A stretch of DNA of 64,000 nt from Paenibacillus sp. LS1 (GCF_026013365.1 NZ_JAPDOE010000001.1:2046001-2110000); one strand, 5' to 3'; shown: positions 53,010-62,036, counted from the first letter of the stretch. Numbers and translations: made by a program. Notes: generated by a model not told the origin, from the sequence alone.

Positions 53010-53196
53010 CCAAGTTTCATATTCAGGAGTTTGGCCTTTCATTGCGCTTGTGCCCATATGGCATACGTGTATTTCATGATGCGCCAGATCCCTGTACTTA
53101 GTTAAGGACAGCGGATATCATAAATCGCCTCCGGGATTGTCATTGTCCGGGTCTATTTCCGCGCTGAGTTCAGCGCGGATTTTTTAATATAGACCT
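52998..53196 (+). promoter_or_regulatory. Candidate ribosome-stalling attenuator
   Basis: TGTTCTTAACTAA (52997-53009) pairs with TTAGTTAAGGACA (53098-53110) over 13 bp with one G-U. CAGCGGA (53109-53115) can instead pair with TCC-GC-GCTG (53158-53166, 2-nt bulge), which would break the terminator stem at 53159-53178. GGTCTAT (53150-53156) and ATAGACC (53189-53195) flank the terminator as an outer stem. This gives two mutually exclusive folds switched by ribosome position on the leader ORF. Confidence 0.65.
53159..53186 (+). terminator. Attenuator terminator 1 (mutS2 leader)
   Basis: Perfect 9-bp stem CCGCGCTGA (53159-53167)/TCAGCGCGG (53170-53178) followed by ATTTTTTAA. Confidence 0.92.
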
Positions 53197-53224
53197 GTAG
53201 TGGACTCTGCTTTCCCATACGTTT

Positions 53225-53263
53225 AGGGCGGAGAATGACGTTTGTTCATTCTCCGCCCTTTTT
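53225..53263 (+). terminator. Attenuator terminator 2 (mutS2 leader)
   Basis: Perfect 14-bp stem AGGGCGGAGAATGA (53225-53238)/TCATTCTCCGCCCT (53246-53259) followed by TTTTG. It lies 69 bp before the mutS2-like start, on the same strand. Confidence 0.92.
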
Positions 53264-53331
53264 GCGTTTTCCAGGAATATGTTTCACCGCATCAACTGAA
53301 AATCCAATTCAAATCCAAGGAGAGATTACGC

Positions 53332-55335
53332 ATGAATGAGAACACATTAAACAGTTTGGGTTATCCACAAATTCAAAAAAATGTTGCAGACTGCGCCCTG
53401 TCTTATCTGGGCAAACGTTATGCCCGAGAACTAAAACCCATGAAAGATGCTCATTTGATCCAGATTCGCCTGGAAGAAACAGCGGAAGCCGCTGCGTTAA
53501 TTCGTTTTGGCGCCAGTATCCCCCTCCCTTCACTGGACGGAATGGAAACCATTATGGATCTGCTCGGCACCGGTTATCTATTCAGTGAACGCGACTTCAG
53601 TCATCTCGCGCAGTTCCTGCGGAGCTGCGCACAACTCATGAAATACATGGAGGGCAAATCCGGGGCCGCTCCCACCGTCAGTCGTTATGCAGCATCCATG
53701 ATTTTGATTGCACCTTTGCTGAGTGAGATCGAGCGTTGCATCCATAGTGGACGCATTCAGGATCAGGCCAGCAAGGAACTGATTCGAATTCGTAAAAAAA
53801 TGACTGTGAATGAGGAGCGTATGAAACGAAAGCTCGATTCTCTCGTGAGTAAACATCGATCCATTATGCAGGAGCATGTCATTAGTCAACGCGGAGGAAG
53901 AACAGTTCTGCCCATTAAGAAAGAGTTCCGTAAACAGGTGAAAGGCAGTGTGCTGGATGAATCAGGGAGCGGGCAAACCGTATATATTGAACCCGCTGAG
54001 TTAGTAGGCCTGCAGATGGAATTGGCTGCTCTACAAGCGGAGGAGTCCCGGGAGGAGATGAAAATTCTCGGTGATTTAACCTCCCTGGCCGAATCGTATA
54101 ACCGTGAAATCGCCCTTAACACCGAAACGGTAGGTGTATTGGACTTTCTATTTGCCAAAGCCAAATATGCCGCCACCATGGACGGACGCACCGTTCGAGT
54201 CAATACTCAGGGCCACATCAGCCTTCAACGTGCACGTCATCCATTCATGGGTTCTTCCATGGTTCCCCTTGATTTTGCCATCGGCAGAACGTACTCGTCG
54301 CTCATTATTACGGGCCCGAATACCGGAGGTAAAACGGTCGCACTCAAAACACTTGGTTTGCTAACCCTGATGATGCAATCCGGTTTGCTTATTCCGGTGG
54401 AGGAAGGTGGCGAGATGGCTGTTTATAACGAGGTAGCAGTTGATATTGGTGACGGGCAGAGTTTGGAACAAGCGCTCAGTACATTCTCCGCACATATTCG
54501 CAATATGATTGGCATACTGGAACAGGCCAATCCATCGACGCTGGTGCTCATTGATGAGATGGCTTCTGGCACAGATCCCGGTGAAGGCGTTGGACTTTCT
54601 ATCGCCATGCTGGAGGAACTGCATAGCCGCGGAGCAACCGTTGTGGCGACAACACATTTTGGTGAAATCAAACATTTTGCAGCTGCCACGCCAGGATTCG
54701 AAAATGCCCGTATGGAATTTGACACCGTTTCTCTCCAGCCGCTGTATCGATTGCGTATCGGAGAAGCTGGTGAGAGCTATGCTTATTCCATCGCATTAAA
54801 GCTGGGCATGCCACAGCGTATTATCGAGCGATCCAAGTCCCTGTCCGATCAAAGTATTTCGAGAGATCGTACATTAGGGTTCACGTCACCTCCTTTGGAA
54901 ACTAACGCCCTGCCGCCTGCTCGTTCCGTTACAGTATCAGACAGCCAAGTAGAGTTGTCCAAACGAGATAAGTGGAAGCAACCAAAAGATTCAATCAGTC
55001 TCCACCAAAAAACAACACCCAGAGAGTCAGATCCCCCTGCTCCTGCCAAAAATTTTCGCAAAGGGGATCGGGTATATGCAGCCTATCTCAATCAGTCGGG
55101 CATCGTCTGTGATGTGGAGGATAGCCGTGGAAATATCGGAGTCATGCTCAGGGGACGCAAAGTCAAAATCCATAAGAAACGCCTGACCCTGCATATATCT
55201 GCCAATGAGCTTTATCCAGGTGACGATTATGACTTGGATATTGTGCTAGAAACAAAGGAAAATCGAAAGAAGCGTAAATTGATGGGACGCAAACATGTGG
55301 AAGGCCTGCAGATCGAATTACCGCCTGAAGAATAG
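53332..55335 (+). CDS. MutS2 family ATPase lacking the Smr domain
   Basis: 667 residues. N-terminal MutS2 core and lever (about 1-290), ABC-type ATPase with Walker A GPNTGGKT (328-335), signature-region SLEQALSTFSAH, Walker B LVLIDEMASGTDP (404-416) and ATTHFGE. Then a short polar/proline-rich linker (about 515-572) replaces the long coiled coil of B. subtilis MutS2. A KOW-like domain (about 574-620) is present but the chain ends before an Smr nuclease domain. MutS2 in B. subtilis binds collided ribosomes; here only ATPase and KOW remain. AAGGAGAG sets the start at 53332. Expression must pass a leader with two terminators. Confidence 0.88.
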   Translation: MNENTLNSLGYPQIQKNVADCALSYLGKRYARELKPMKDAHLIQIRLEETAEAAALIRFGASIPLPSLDGMETIMDLLGTGYLFSERDFSHLAQFLRSCAQLMKYMEGKSGAAPTVSRYAASMILIAPLLSEIERCIHSGRIQDQASKELIRIRKKMTVNEERMKRKLDSLVSKHRSIMQEHVISQRGGRTVLPIKKEFRKQVKGSVLDESGSGQTVYIEPAELVGLQMELAALQAEESREEMKILGDLTSLAESYNREIALNTETVGVLDFLFAKAKYAATMDGRTVRVNTQGHISLQRARHPFMGSSMVPLDFAIGRTYSSLIITGPNTGGKTVALKTLGLLTLMMQSGLLIPVEEGGEMAVYNEVAVDIGDGQSLEQALSTFSAHIRNMIGILEQANPSTLVLIDEMASGTDPGEGVGLSIAMLEELHSRGATVVATTHFGEIKHFAAATPGFENARMEFDTVSLQPLYRLRIGEAGESYAYSIALKLGMPQRIIERSKSLSDQSISRDRTLGFTSPPLETNALPPARSVTVSDSQVELSKRDKWKQPKDSISLHQKTTPRESDPPAPAKNFRKGDRVYAAYLNQSGIVCDVEDSRGNIGVMLRGRKVKIHKKRLTLHISANELYPGDDYDLDIVLETKENRKKRKLMGRKHVEGLQIELPPEE

Positions 55336-55471
55336 CCGATGGGAGAAACAGATGTAGCGGAATGGAACTCATATACACAATGAATTCCATGATCACCAGC
55401 ACATTTCTGTTATACTGGAACCAGTATGTTTAACTTCAGCTCGTAGCTATTCACAGGGAGGGAAGAACCCC

Positions 55472-55723
55472 ATGTCTGCAGAACAAGCCGATCAAGAGCG
55501 CAGCAATATCGATGTTCTTGTCTGCCCATTATGCGGGGAAGCTAATCGCTGTTCCTACGCCGCAGGACATCCTCATTCGGAATGCTGGTGTAACCGGGCT
55601 ACTTTTCCCGAAGGTGTATTCGACCGCATTCCGGCAGAGCAGCGCCGAAAATCGTGCATATGTCAACGCTGTTTGGATGAATATGCCGATAAAAGACAAC
55701 CAAAAGAAGAGCCACACAGTTAA
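55472..55723 (+). CDS. Small cysteine-rich CWC-domain protein
   Basis: 83 residues, nearly all a CWC domain: CPLCGEANRC, then SECWC, then a distal C-x-C-x2-C (SCICQRCLDEY), a pattern consistent with a zinc knuckle. GGGAGGG precedes the ATG. It lies 136 bp downstream of the mutS2-like gene on the same strand without an intervening hairpin, so it may be on the same conditional transcript. Function unknown. Confidence 0.82.
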   Translation: MSAEQADQERSNIDVLVCPLCGEANRCSYAAGHPHSECWCNRATFPEGVFDRIPAEQRRKSCICQRCLDEYADKRQPKEEPHS

Positions 55724-55743
55724 CAACTGTATGGCTCTTCTTC
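55704..55743. terminator. Terminator overlapping the end of the CWC gene
   Basis: AAGAAGAGCCA (55704-55714) pairs with TGGCTCTTCTT (55732-55742), inner ACAGTT/AACTGT. The T-rich side is on the minus strand, so it also serves the convergent mtl operon. The left arm is inside the coding sequence. Confidence 0.8.
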
Positions 55744-55784
55744 ATTATGCCTCATCTATACTGTTAGCCCCGCTACCACTGCTC

Positions 55785-56930
55785 TTACATTTGGTTATAC
55801 TGTGCAACAGCCTGTTCCAGCACCGGATGATGCTCATCCATAGCCGTATAATGGTGGAGCGCAGCTGCAATCCCCTTCTGTCGAATCATGTCCTGCAGTT
55901 CAACTGCTTCCGGATCATCCGAGACATCGAACTTGCAGGCTGCGGCCATCCCCATAGCCAGATAGGTCGTTTCGGTTCCATCCGCATAGGCCTGAAGGGC
56001 CGGGCGAACCAGACGATCATTCGGAGACAGCTTGCGCAGGGGGGAACGACCAACACGAGTAACCTCATCGGTGAGATACGGGTTGACGAACCGTCCCAAT
56101 ATTTTGACAATATACTGCTCATGCTCTTCTGGGTTGAATCCAAACCGCTTCACCAGAACTTCTCCGGTTTCCTGCAAAACACCATATACAATGGATTTCA
56201 CCTTTTCATCGGCAATAGCCTTCTGAATCGTGTCATACCCATGCACATTACCGATGTACGCAGCAACGCAGTGTCCTGTGTTAACCGTGAACAGTTTACG
56301 TTCGATATACGGCTCCAGATCATCGACATATACGATGCCCTCAACCGGTTTGAATGCAGGAGCCATCTGGGAACGATCTACCACCCACTCGTAAAAAGGC
56401 TCCACCTGTACATGCAGAGGATCTTCATGATGCTGAATGGGTACAATCCGGTCTACAGCCGAATCTGGAAAATAAACGTACTGATCCGCAAGGTAACGTG
56501 TCTCTTCATTGAGCAGAGCATATACATGCTCTTTCAATTGTGTACTGGCTCCAATGGCGTTCTCGCAAGCAATAATATGAAGAGGGTTTTGAGCAGGACC
56601 AGAACTCAGTCTTCTCTCAAGTCCCTTCGCAATACCTGTTGCAATATGCTTCAGTACGCCCACGCCCACTGCGGTTGTAATCAGATCAGCTTCCACAACG
56701 GTTTGAGCAACCGTCTCCAGTTGGGTTCCATCGATTGCACCTACACCTGTCACGGTCTCCTGATCCTTACTCTCGTTAGCCAGTTCCACCGTATACTGCC
56801 CCCGTTGCTGAAGAGCGGTTACCAAGGTCTGATTCACGTCGGAGAAAACAACCTCATATCCTGCACGGGAGAGAATTAATCCGATAAATCCGCGTCCAAT
56901 GTTACCTGCGCCAAAGTGTAGGGCCTTCAT
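55785..56930 (-). CDS. mtlD: Mannitol-1-phosphate 5-dehydrogenase
   Basis: 381-residue NAD-dependent enzyme converting mannitol-1-phosphate to fructose-6-phosphate. N-terminal Rossmann motif HFGAGNIGRGFIG (5-17), IIACENAIG, and NTGHCVAAYIG with the catalytic region KLFTVNTGH are family blocks of polyol-specific long-chain dehydrogenases. The ATG overlaps the stop of mtlF (ATGA). Last gene of the mtlA-R-F-D operon. Confidence 0.97.
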   Translation of the reverse strand: MKALHFGAGNIGRGFIGLILSRAGYEVVFSDVNQTLVTALQQRGQYTVELANESKDQETVTGVGAIDGTQLETVAQTVVEADLITTAVGVGVLKHIATGIAKGLERRLSSGPAQNPLHIIACENAIGASTQLKEHVYALLNEETRYLADQYVYFPDSAVDRIVPIQHHEDPLHVQVEPFYEWVVDRSQMAPAFKPVEGIVYVDDLEPYIERKLFTVNTGHCVAAYIGNVHGYDTIQKAIADEKVKSIVYGVLQETGEVLVKRFGFNPEEHEQYIVKILGRFVNPYLTDEVTRVGRSPLRKLSPNDRLVRPALQAYADGTETTYLAMGMAAACKFDVSDDPEAVELQDMIRQKGIAAALHHYTAMDEHHPVLEQAVAQYNQM

Positions 56931-57361
56931 AGCTCCATTTCACTTTCCAGAATAGCAATAACTTCTTCAGCTGTTTTGGCTAGACGCAGGGCCTCCATAT
57001 TCTCATCTTCAGCACAGATCACCGCAATGCTAGTCAGGATCTCCATATGTTCCCCGCCTTGAGCCGCGATACCAATGACCATATAAGCCTTTTCTTCGCC
57101 AAAATCAACACCCTGTGGATACTGAATGACAGAGATGCCTGTAGATAAAATGAAAGCTTTGGACTCCTTCGTACCGTGCGGGATCGCAAGTCCGTTCCCT
57201 ACATAGGTCGAGACAATCTCTTCACGTTCAATCATCTTCTCAATGTAATCAGCGGTAATATGTCCCGCATCCTTCAGAATCTGTCCTGCCATACGAATCG
57301 CTTCGTATTTATCCTGAGCCGTCGCATTCATGATGACTTTATCTGTTGTTAACATACTCAT
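56927..57361 (-). CDS. mtlF: PTS mannitol-specific enzyme IIA
   Basis: 144-residue phosphocarrier. The phosphorylated His is His62 in GLAIPHGT. It receives phosphate from HPr and passes it to the EIIB domain of MtlA. Separate EIIA is usual in Gram-positives. GGAGGT inside the end of mtlR precedes the ATG, and both ends overlap neighbours by 4 nt (ATGA), giving tight coupling. Confidence 0.96.
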   Translation of the reverse strand: MSMLTTDKVIMNATAQDKYEAIRMAGQILKDAGHITADYIEKMIEREEIVSTYVGNGLAIPHGTKESKAFILSTGISVIQYPQGVDFGEEKAYMVIGIAAQGGEHMEILTSIAVICAEDENMEALRLAKTAEEVIAILESEMEL

Positions 57362-59460
57362 AATGGTTGACCTCCAATTTCGGTTTTACTGCGATAAAAT
57401 CCAACAAGTTCCTGGGACAGGTAATGAATGAGTTCATCCCTGATTCCCTTTTCCAGCAATGTAATCATCTCTTCCTGCAATAACAGGGCGCTGATCTCAC
57501 TGAGAACCTCCAGACTTTCCTTGGATAATTCTCTGGGACCGAGCATCAAGAGAATATGAGTAACTCCTGCCGGATCATCCGGCGTACGAAGGAGTGGCTC
57601 CGTGAGCTGAAACAGACTGATAGATGGCCTGTAGATCCCCTCACTTCGTGTATGAAAGAGCGCAAGTCTTGTGCCGGGAATCTTCTGACTCCCCACTACC
57701 TCACGCGCCTCCAACCGTTTCGCGATCTCCTCCGGCTCCTTCAATACACCAGATCCATGGAGTACATTGCACATCGCATACACGGTTTTATAGAAACCAA
57801 TATCTTGGTTATCCAGCGGATACACCTGAAACTTGCCAATAATTCGGACGATTTCAATCAATGTAGCTTCCATTCCGTCAGGGTCCGAGTAACGACTTGT
57901 CGTCTGAACCTCTGTTTCACGGGGCTTGTTATGCTGCTGTTGTAACGTTGTGGTTTTAATAAAATGACGCAGGCGCTCGCTCTCTTCTGCTGTAAGCAGT
58001 GGACTCACTTTGTAATACTGATGCTCATCCATCGGCAGATCGACAGTGGATAACACCAGATCATATTGATCTGTAGGTATCCGGGCAGCTTCATACCAGG
58101 ACACGCTATCCATGATCCGAATCTCGGGAATCTCCTTAGACAATCGGCTTGAAAGCATACGTGATGACCCGATTCCGCTTGTACATACGATGATGGCCCT
58201 GATTTCCCGCTTCAGTGCACGTAACCTCTCAATGGAAGCTCCAAAATGCATGACCAGAAAACCAATTTCCTCATCCGGAACGTCTGTGCCTGGCCAAGCT
58301 TGATGCACGGATTTTTTGACATCTTCGAAGAGTAAATCATAATCCTTGCGAATCTGCTGCAATAGCGGATTACGAATCATCTGTTGTCCTTCAATTCGCT
58401 CCATTACAGGTTCCATATGTCCAAGTAGACCCTCACGAAGCAAACGATCCTCATGAAAGGCATAATGCGTTCTCGCCTGCATCTGATCAATCAATGAATG
58501 TACCCTGTCCAGTAAAATCAAGTCGTCTATTGGCAACAGCCTGGAAGAGTGAATCCGCTGCTCTGTCTCAACTAATAGTCTGTGAAAATAAGCTTGCTCA
58601 TCTTCTGAGAATGTCAGCCCCAGCTGGGTGGATAACACACCACACAAGCGGGATGCCATATAAGGTGGAACCTTCATATCATCCTGCTCTGCAACTTCAT
58701 CCCCCGTTTTCTCTCGTGGAGACATACGGCCAATACCAAAGCCTTTACGAATACGTACAACCGCTACGGACATTTGAATCAGCAGTTTCATGTATTGGCG
58801 TTCCGGGATGTTCTCCAGCCATTCGATATCTGGTTGCCATAACGCATTTTCGACCGTAAGCACATCACCGTGTCCGATCATATCCAACAGTTTTTGGTTT
58901 ACGATGGAGCCCCCTTGTTCAGGCTGTCTTCCGAACAAGTCAGACTCATCCAAAAATTCCAGTGCAAGTGCAGCTATGGCTGTGCGATGAATCGTCTCAC
59001 TTCCGTTAATCTTGACGCCATATCCACGTCTGCGAACCAGCTTCAGTCCCGCCTGACGAATCCGTGATTCCAAATCGTCCAGATCAGTAGTTACGGTAGA
59101 TACAGTCACTTTCAGATCGGAAGCCAGGGCGAGCAACTTTACAGGCTCCGGTTCATCCAGCAGGATGCAAAGCATGAAGAGCTTACGCTCTTCTGGCGTA
59201 AACTCTACGTATTCTTTACCCTCCAATTGCTGGCGCAATACAGCCAGATCATCGGAACCAGCATCGATTCGGATACCGGTTCCTGATTTTTTTTCCAGCT
59301 TCATTCCCAGGGGTTCAAGCCATTGTTCAATCATTTGAAGCTCCCGGTGAACTGTTCGGGTACTGACCTTTACTTCAACGGCGATTTCGCCGGCTGTTAC
59401 TTCATGTGGATGCTCTAGCAGGAACTCCACGATTTCACGTTGTCTTTTGGTAATACTCAT
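57358..59460 (-). CDS. mtlR: Mannitol operon activator MtlR (PRD-containing, BglG/DeoR-type)
   Basis: 700 residues. N-terminal HTH pair (about 1-90; VSTRTVHRELQMIE, then a second HTH with VTVSTVTTDLDDLE), two PTS regulation domains (about 190-410), an EIIB-Gat-like domain (about 415-510; IIVCTSGIGSSRM with its Cys) and an EIIA-Mtl-like domain (about 555-695). Phosphorylation by HPr and by the mannitol EII proteins tunes DNA binding. It lies between mtlA and mtlF, the order also known from Geobacillus stearothermophilus. A dyad upstream of mtlA is its likely site. Confidence 0.95.
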   Translation of the reverse strand: MSITKRQREIVEFLLEHPHEVTAGEIAVEVKVSTRTVHRELQMIEQWLEPLGMKLEKKSGTGIRIDAGSDDLAVLRQQLEGKEYVEFTPEERKLFMLCILLDEPEPVKLLALASDLKVTVSTVTTDLDDLESRIRQAGLKLVRRRGYGVKINGSETIHRTAIAALALEFLDESDLFGRQPEQGGSIVNQKLLDMIGHGDVLTVENALWQPDIEWLENIPERQYMKLLIQMSVAVVRIRKGFGIGRMSPREKTGDEVAEQDDMKVPPYMASRLCGVLSTQLGLTFSEDEQAYFHRLLVETEQRIHSSRLLPIDDLILLDRVHSLIDQMQARTHYAFHEDRLLREGLLGHMEPVMERIEGQQMIRNPLLQQIRKDYDLLFEDVKKSVHQAWPGTDVPDEEIGFLVMHFGASIERLRALKREIRAIIVCTSGIGSSRMLSSRLSKEIPEIRIMDSVSWYEAARIPTDQYDLVLSTVDLPMDEHQYYKVSPLLTAEESERLRHFIKTTTLQQQHNKPRETEVQTTSRYSDPDGMEATLIEIVRIIGKFQVYPLDNQDIGFYKTVYAMCNVLHGSGVLKEPEEIAKRLEAREVVGSQKIPGTRLALFHTRSEGIYRPSISLFQLTEPLLRTPDDPAGVTHILLMLGPRELSKESLEVLSEISALLLQEEMITLLEKGIRDELIHYLSQELVGFYRSKTEIGGQPL

Positions 59461-59498
59461 ATCTCAGCCTCCGGCTCAGGGAAAACAAATGCGTGCAA

Positions 59499-60953
59499 TT
59501 ACTTCAGACGTTCAACGAGCGCATCGTATTCCGGGCTTTTTAGGAAGTTGTCGATGGATATATGTTCTGCGTTCGGCGCAACGGAGCGAGCACGATCCGT
59601 TAATATTTGTTGTGTGATCACCACGTCTGCATCCGGCGGGATATCACTGATGGCCGTATTGGTCACCGTAACATCAATCCCCTCTGCCTTCATCTTCTTG
59701 CGTAGAATGGAAGCGCCCATGGCACTAGATCCCATGCCTGCATCACAGGAGAAGACAATCTTCTTCACATCTGTTTTCACTGTAGAAGTAGCCATATCCG
59801 CAGTTCTGTCTGCTTCACGTTGGTTAGCGGTAATGCCAGCGTTTGGCACAGTTCCTTGATTCTTCATGTCTTTCATCCGGCTGGATGCAGACTCCAGATC
59901 TTCGTCCTTTTGTTTACCCGTTTTCAGCAACAGTGCTGCCACCAGGAAGGAAACGACTGCTGCTACAAGAACCCCTGCGAGCATCGGCAGATATCCACCT
60001 TTTGGTGTTAAAAGGAAATAGGCGATAATACTACCCGGTGATGGTGCTGAAACAAGCCCTGCTCCGGTTAGCATGAATGTTAATGTACCTGCGACGCCAC
60101 CCGCGATTGCTGCAAGAATCAGAATTGGTCTCATCAGAATGTAAGGGAAGTAGATCTCATGAATTCCCCCGAAGAAATGAATGATAACAGCACCTGGTGC
60201 AGAAGATTTGGCCATTCCGCGTCCGAAGAAGCAGTAAGCAAGCAAGATACCAAGTCCCGGACCCGGGTTCGATTCAAGCATGTATAATACAGATTGCCCT
60301 AATTCTCTCGCTTGATCTGTTGCAATCGGTGTGAGAATCCCGTGGTTGATCGCATTGTTCAGGAACAATACTTTACCCGGTTCAATAATCAGGTTGACCA
60401 GCGGTAACAAGCCCAGATTCATTAAGCCTTGTACCCCGGCAGACAATACTTTACTAATCGCTTCTACAGCAGGCCCGATGCCCAGTAGCGCAATGATCCC
60501 CAAGATCCCGCCAATGATACCGGCTGAGAAGTTATTAACCAGCATTTCAAATCCGGCTCTAACTTTGCCTTCAATGGATTTATCGAATTTTTTGATAATC
60601 CATGCTGCCAGAGGTCCGGCAATCATCGCACCGAGGAACATCGGAATATCACTACCCACGATGACCCCGATGGTCATAATGGCACCCACGACGCCACCAC
60701 GCTGACCATGCACCATCGTACCCCCGGTGTAACCAATTAACAGCGGCAGCAAATATTTGATCATCGGATCGACTAGCTGTGCAAGCGTCTCGTTAGGGAA
60801 CCAGCCTGTTGGAATGAACAGAGCCGTAATTAATCCCCAGGCGATGAACGCTCCCATATTCGGCATGACCATACCACTCAGGAATCGGCCAAAACGCTGC
60901 ACACCTACCCGTAGCCCACCTTTGGAATTGGACGATTGGTCCAAATTACTCAT
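59499..60953 (-). CDS. mtlA: PTS mannitol-specific enzyme IICB
   Basis: 484-residue transporter. The EIIC membrane domain (about 15-350) carries NNAINHGIL and the GGIHEIYFPY motif. An acidic linker leads to EIIB (about 395-484) with the phosphorylated Cys403 in FSCDAGMGSSAMG. No EIIA domain is fused; MtlF supplies it. AAGGAGGA precedes the ATG. First gene of the operon, with a cre-like box and a MtlR-like dyad upstream. Confidence 0.97.
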   Translation of the reverse strand: MSNLDQSSNSKGGLRVGVQRFGRFLSGMVMPNMGAFIAWGLITALFIPTGWFPNETLAQLVDPMIKYLLPLLIGYTGGTMVHGQRGGVVGAIMTIGVIVGSDIPMFLGAMIAGPLAAWIIKKFDKSIEGKVRAGFEMLVNNFSAGIIGGILGIIALLGIGPAVEAISKVLSAGVQGLMNLGLLPLVNLIIEPGKVLFLNNAINHGILTPIATDQARELGQSVLYMLESNPGPGLGILLAYCFFGRGMAKSSAPGAVIIHFFGGIHEIYFPYILMRPILILAAIAGGVAGTLTFMLTGAGLVSAPSPGSIIAYFLLTPKGGYLPMLAGVLVAAVVSFLVAALLLKTGKQKDEDLESASSRMKDMKNQGTVPNAGITANQREADRTADMATSTVKTDVKKIVFSCDAGMGSSAMGASILRKKMKAEGIDVTVTNTAISDIPPDADVVITQQILTDRARSVAPNAEHISIDNFLKSPEYDALVERLK

Positions 60954-61064
60954 TGTATTATCCTCCTTGGATCAAGTCATTATGTTTATGAAAGGGGTAT
61001 CATTTCTCCCCTGCTGTAATCCTAAGCGAGAATGCTCTCCTGTTCAATCAAATGAAAGCGTACT

Positions 61065-61111
61065 TTCGTCATGAACAATGATGACAACATTAGGTTATGT
61101 AATCGTTTTAA
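61065..61111 (-). promoter_or_regulatory. mtlA control region: MtlR-like dyad and cre-like box
   Basis: The minus strand reads TTGTCATCA-N5-TCATGACGAA (61065-61087), resembling the TTGNCACA-N4-TGTGNCAA site of Bacillus MtlR. About 11 bp further upstream TGTAATCGTTTTAA (61098-61111) matches 13 of 14 cre positions. The segment 60954-61064 is leader with small GC hairpins and no gene. Confidence 0.55.
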
Positions 61112-61270
61112 TCTATGCATATTAGCTGAACTCATTGGTACATAAGGCTTTTCTTGCCTATGACTTTTATCATTTCCAAAATCAATTTCTAACCTGTAGC
61201 TTGTTCCAATCTGGCGATTCACATCCATAATCTGCTTCAATCTGCATTCAAAACCATCCTCAGAAAACAC

Positions 61271-61304
61271 AAAAAACCTGTGCAAGCCTCAGGCTCACAC
61301 AGGT
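61271..61304 (-). terminator. Intrinsic terminator of gcvH
   Basis: ACCTGTGTGAGCC (61292-61304 complement) pairs with GGCTTGCACAGGT, followed by TTTTTTG on the minus strand. Confidence 0.88.
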
Positions 61305-61371
61305 CGAAACAATATGAAGCATATCTCATTTTGTTATAAAATATATGTTAATAAGTACAAGTTCGTTGATA

Positions 61372-61764
61372 CTATTCTTCCGTATGTTTACGATACGCGT
61401 CTGCATTCATCAATGTAGACAATGCTGCTGTCAGATCTCCCTCAACGCGGATCTCAATCATCCAGCCTTCCTCGTAAGGAGAGCTGTTCACAAGTTCAGG
61501 TGAGTCCTGCAACAAATCATTCACCGCAATGATTGAACCCGTGACTGGAGAAAACAAGTCTGACACCGTTTTGACCGATTCGATCGTTCCAATGCTGTCT
61601 TCTGCTTTTACATTGGATTCAAGGTCAGGCAATTCCACAAACACAATGTCACCCAGCTGATGCTGCGCGAACTCGGTAATGCCAATACGTACAGTATCCT
61701 CCCCTACGGTTTGCACCCATTCGTGCTCTTCACTGTACAGGAAATCACTTTTCAATTCGCTCAT
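61372..61764 (-). CDS. gcvH: Glycine cleavage system H protein
   Basis: 130-residue lipoyl carrier. The lipoylated Lys is Lys65 in IESVKTVSDL. It shuttles the aminomethyl group between GcvP, GcvT and GcvL, and in Bacillus also relays lipoyl groups to other complexes. A GAGGCGGAT-type site precedes the ATG. It is divergent from gcvT, about 800 bp away, with its own terminator, so it is outside the glycine riboswitch transcript. Confidence 0.96.
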   Translation of the reverse strand: MSELKSDFLYSEEHEWVQTVGEDTVRIGITEFAQHQLGDIVFVELPDLESNVKAEDSIGTIESVKTVSDLFSPVTGSIIAVNDLLQDSPELVNSSPYEEGWMIEIRVEGDLTAALSTLMNADAYRKHTEE

Positions 61765-62036
61765 TCGATATCCGCCTCGCTTTTCATTAATGAGTGCATG
61801 CGTTCTTTGACCTTAACCTTTTTCCCAGAACATAGCGTATGATATTTTTGAATCAAATGTCAATATACCTCACAAATTATTTAATAATGGCCTCCTCAAA
61901 CCGCAACCCGAATACACTCTTTCTACATATACTGGTGAATATTAGAATAGTAAGCGTAGTCTTTTTAAATACACGAACAATAACATTACAAACTCAATAA
62001 ATATTCGGTTTTAAATCATTTTCTATGATATCGTTC
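61765..62036. other. Divergent gcvH/gcvT upstream region
   Basis: About 270 bp, AT-rich. A minus-strand TTGACA near 61857 may be part of the gcvH promoter but has no good -10. No gene seen. Confidence 0.4.

Noticed and set aside
55512..56879. 455-codon plus-strand open frame
   Set aside because: It overlaps the CWC gene in another frame and is antisense to mtlD; it crosses a strong terminator and has no plausible start signal.
61022..61285. 87-codon minus-strand open frame upstream of mtlA
   Set aside because: Its TTG start lies inside the gcvH terminator hairpin and it covers the cre and MtlR-like sites; no ribosome binding site.
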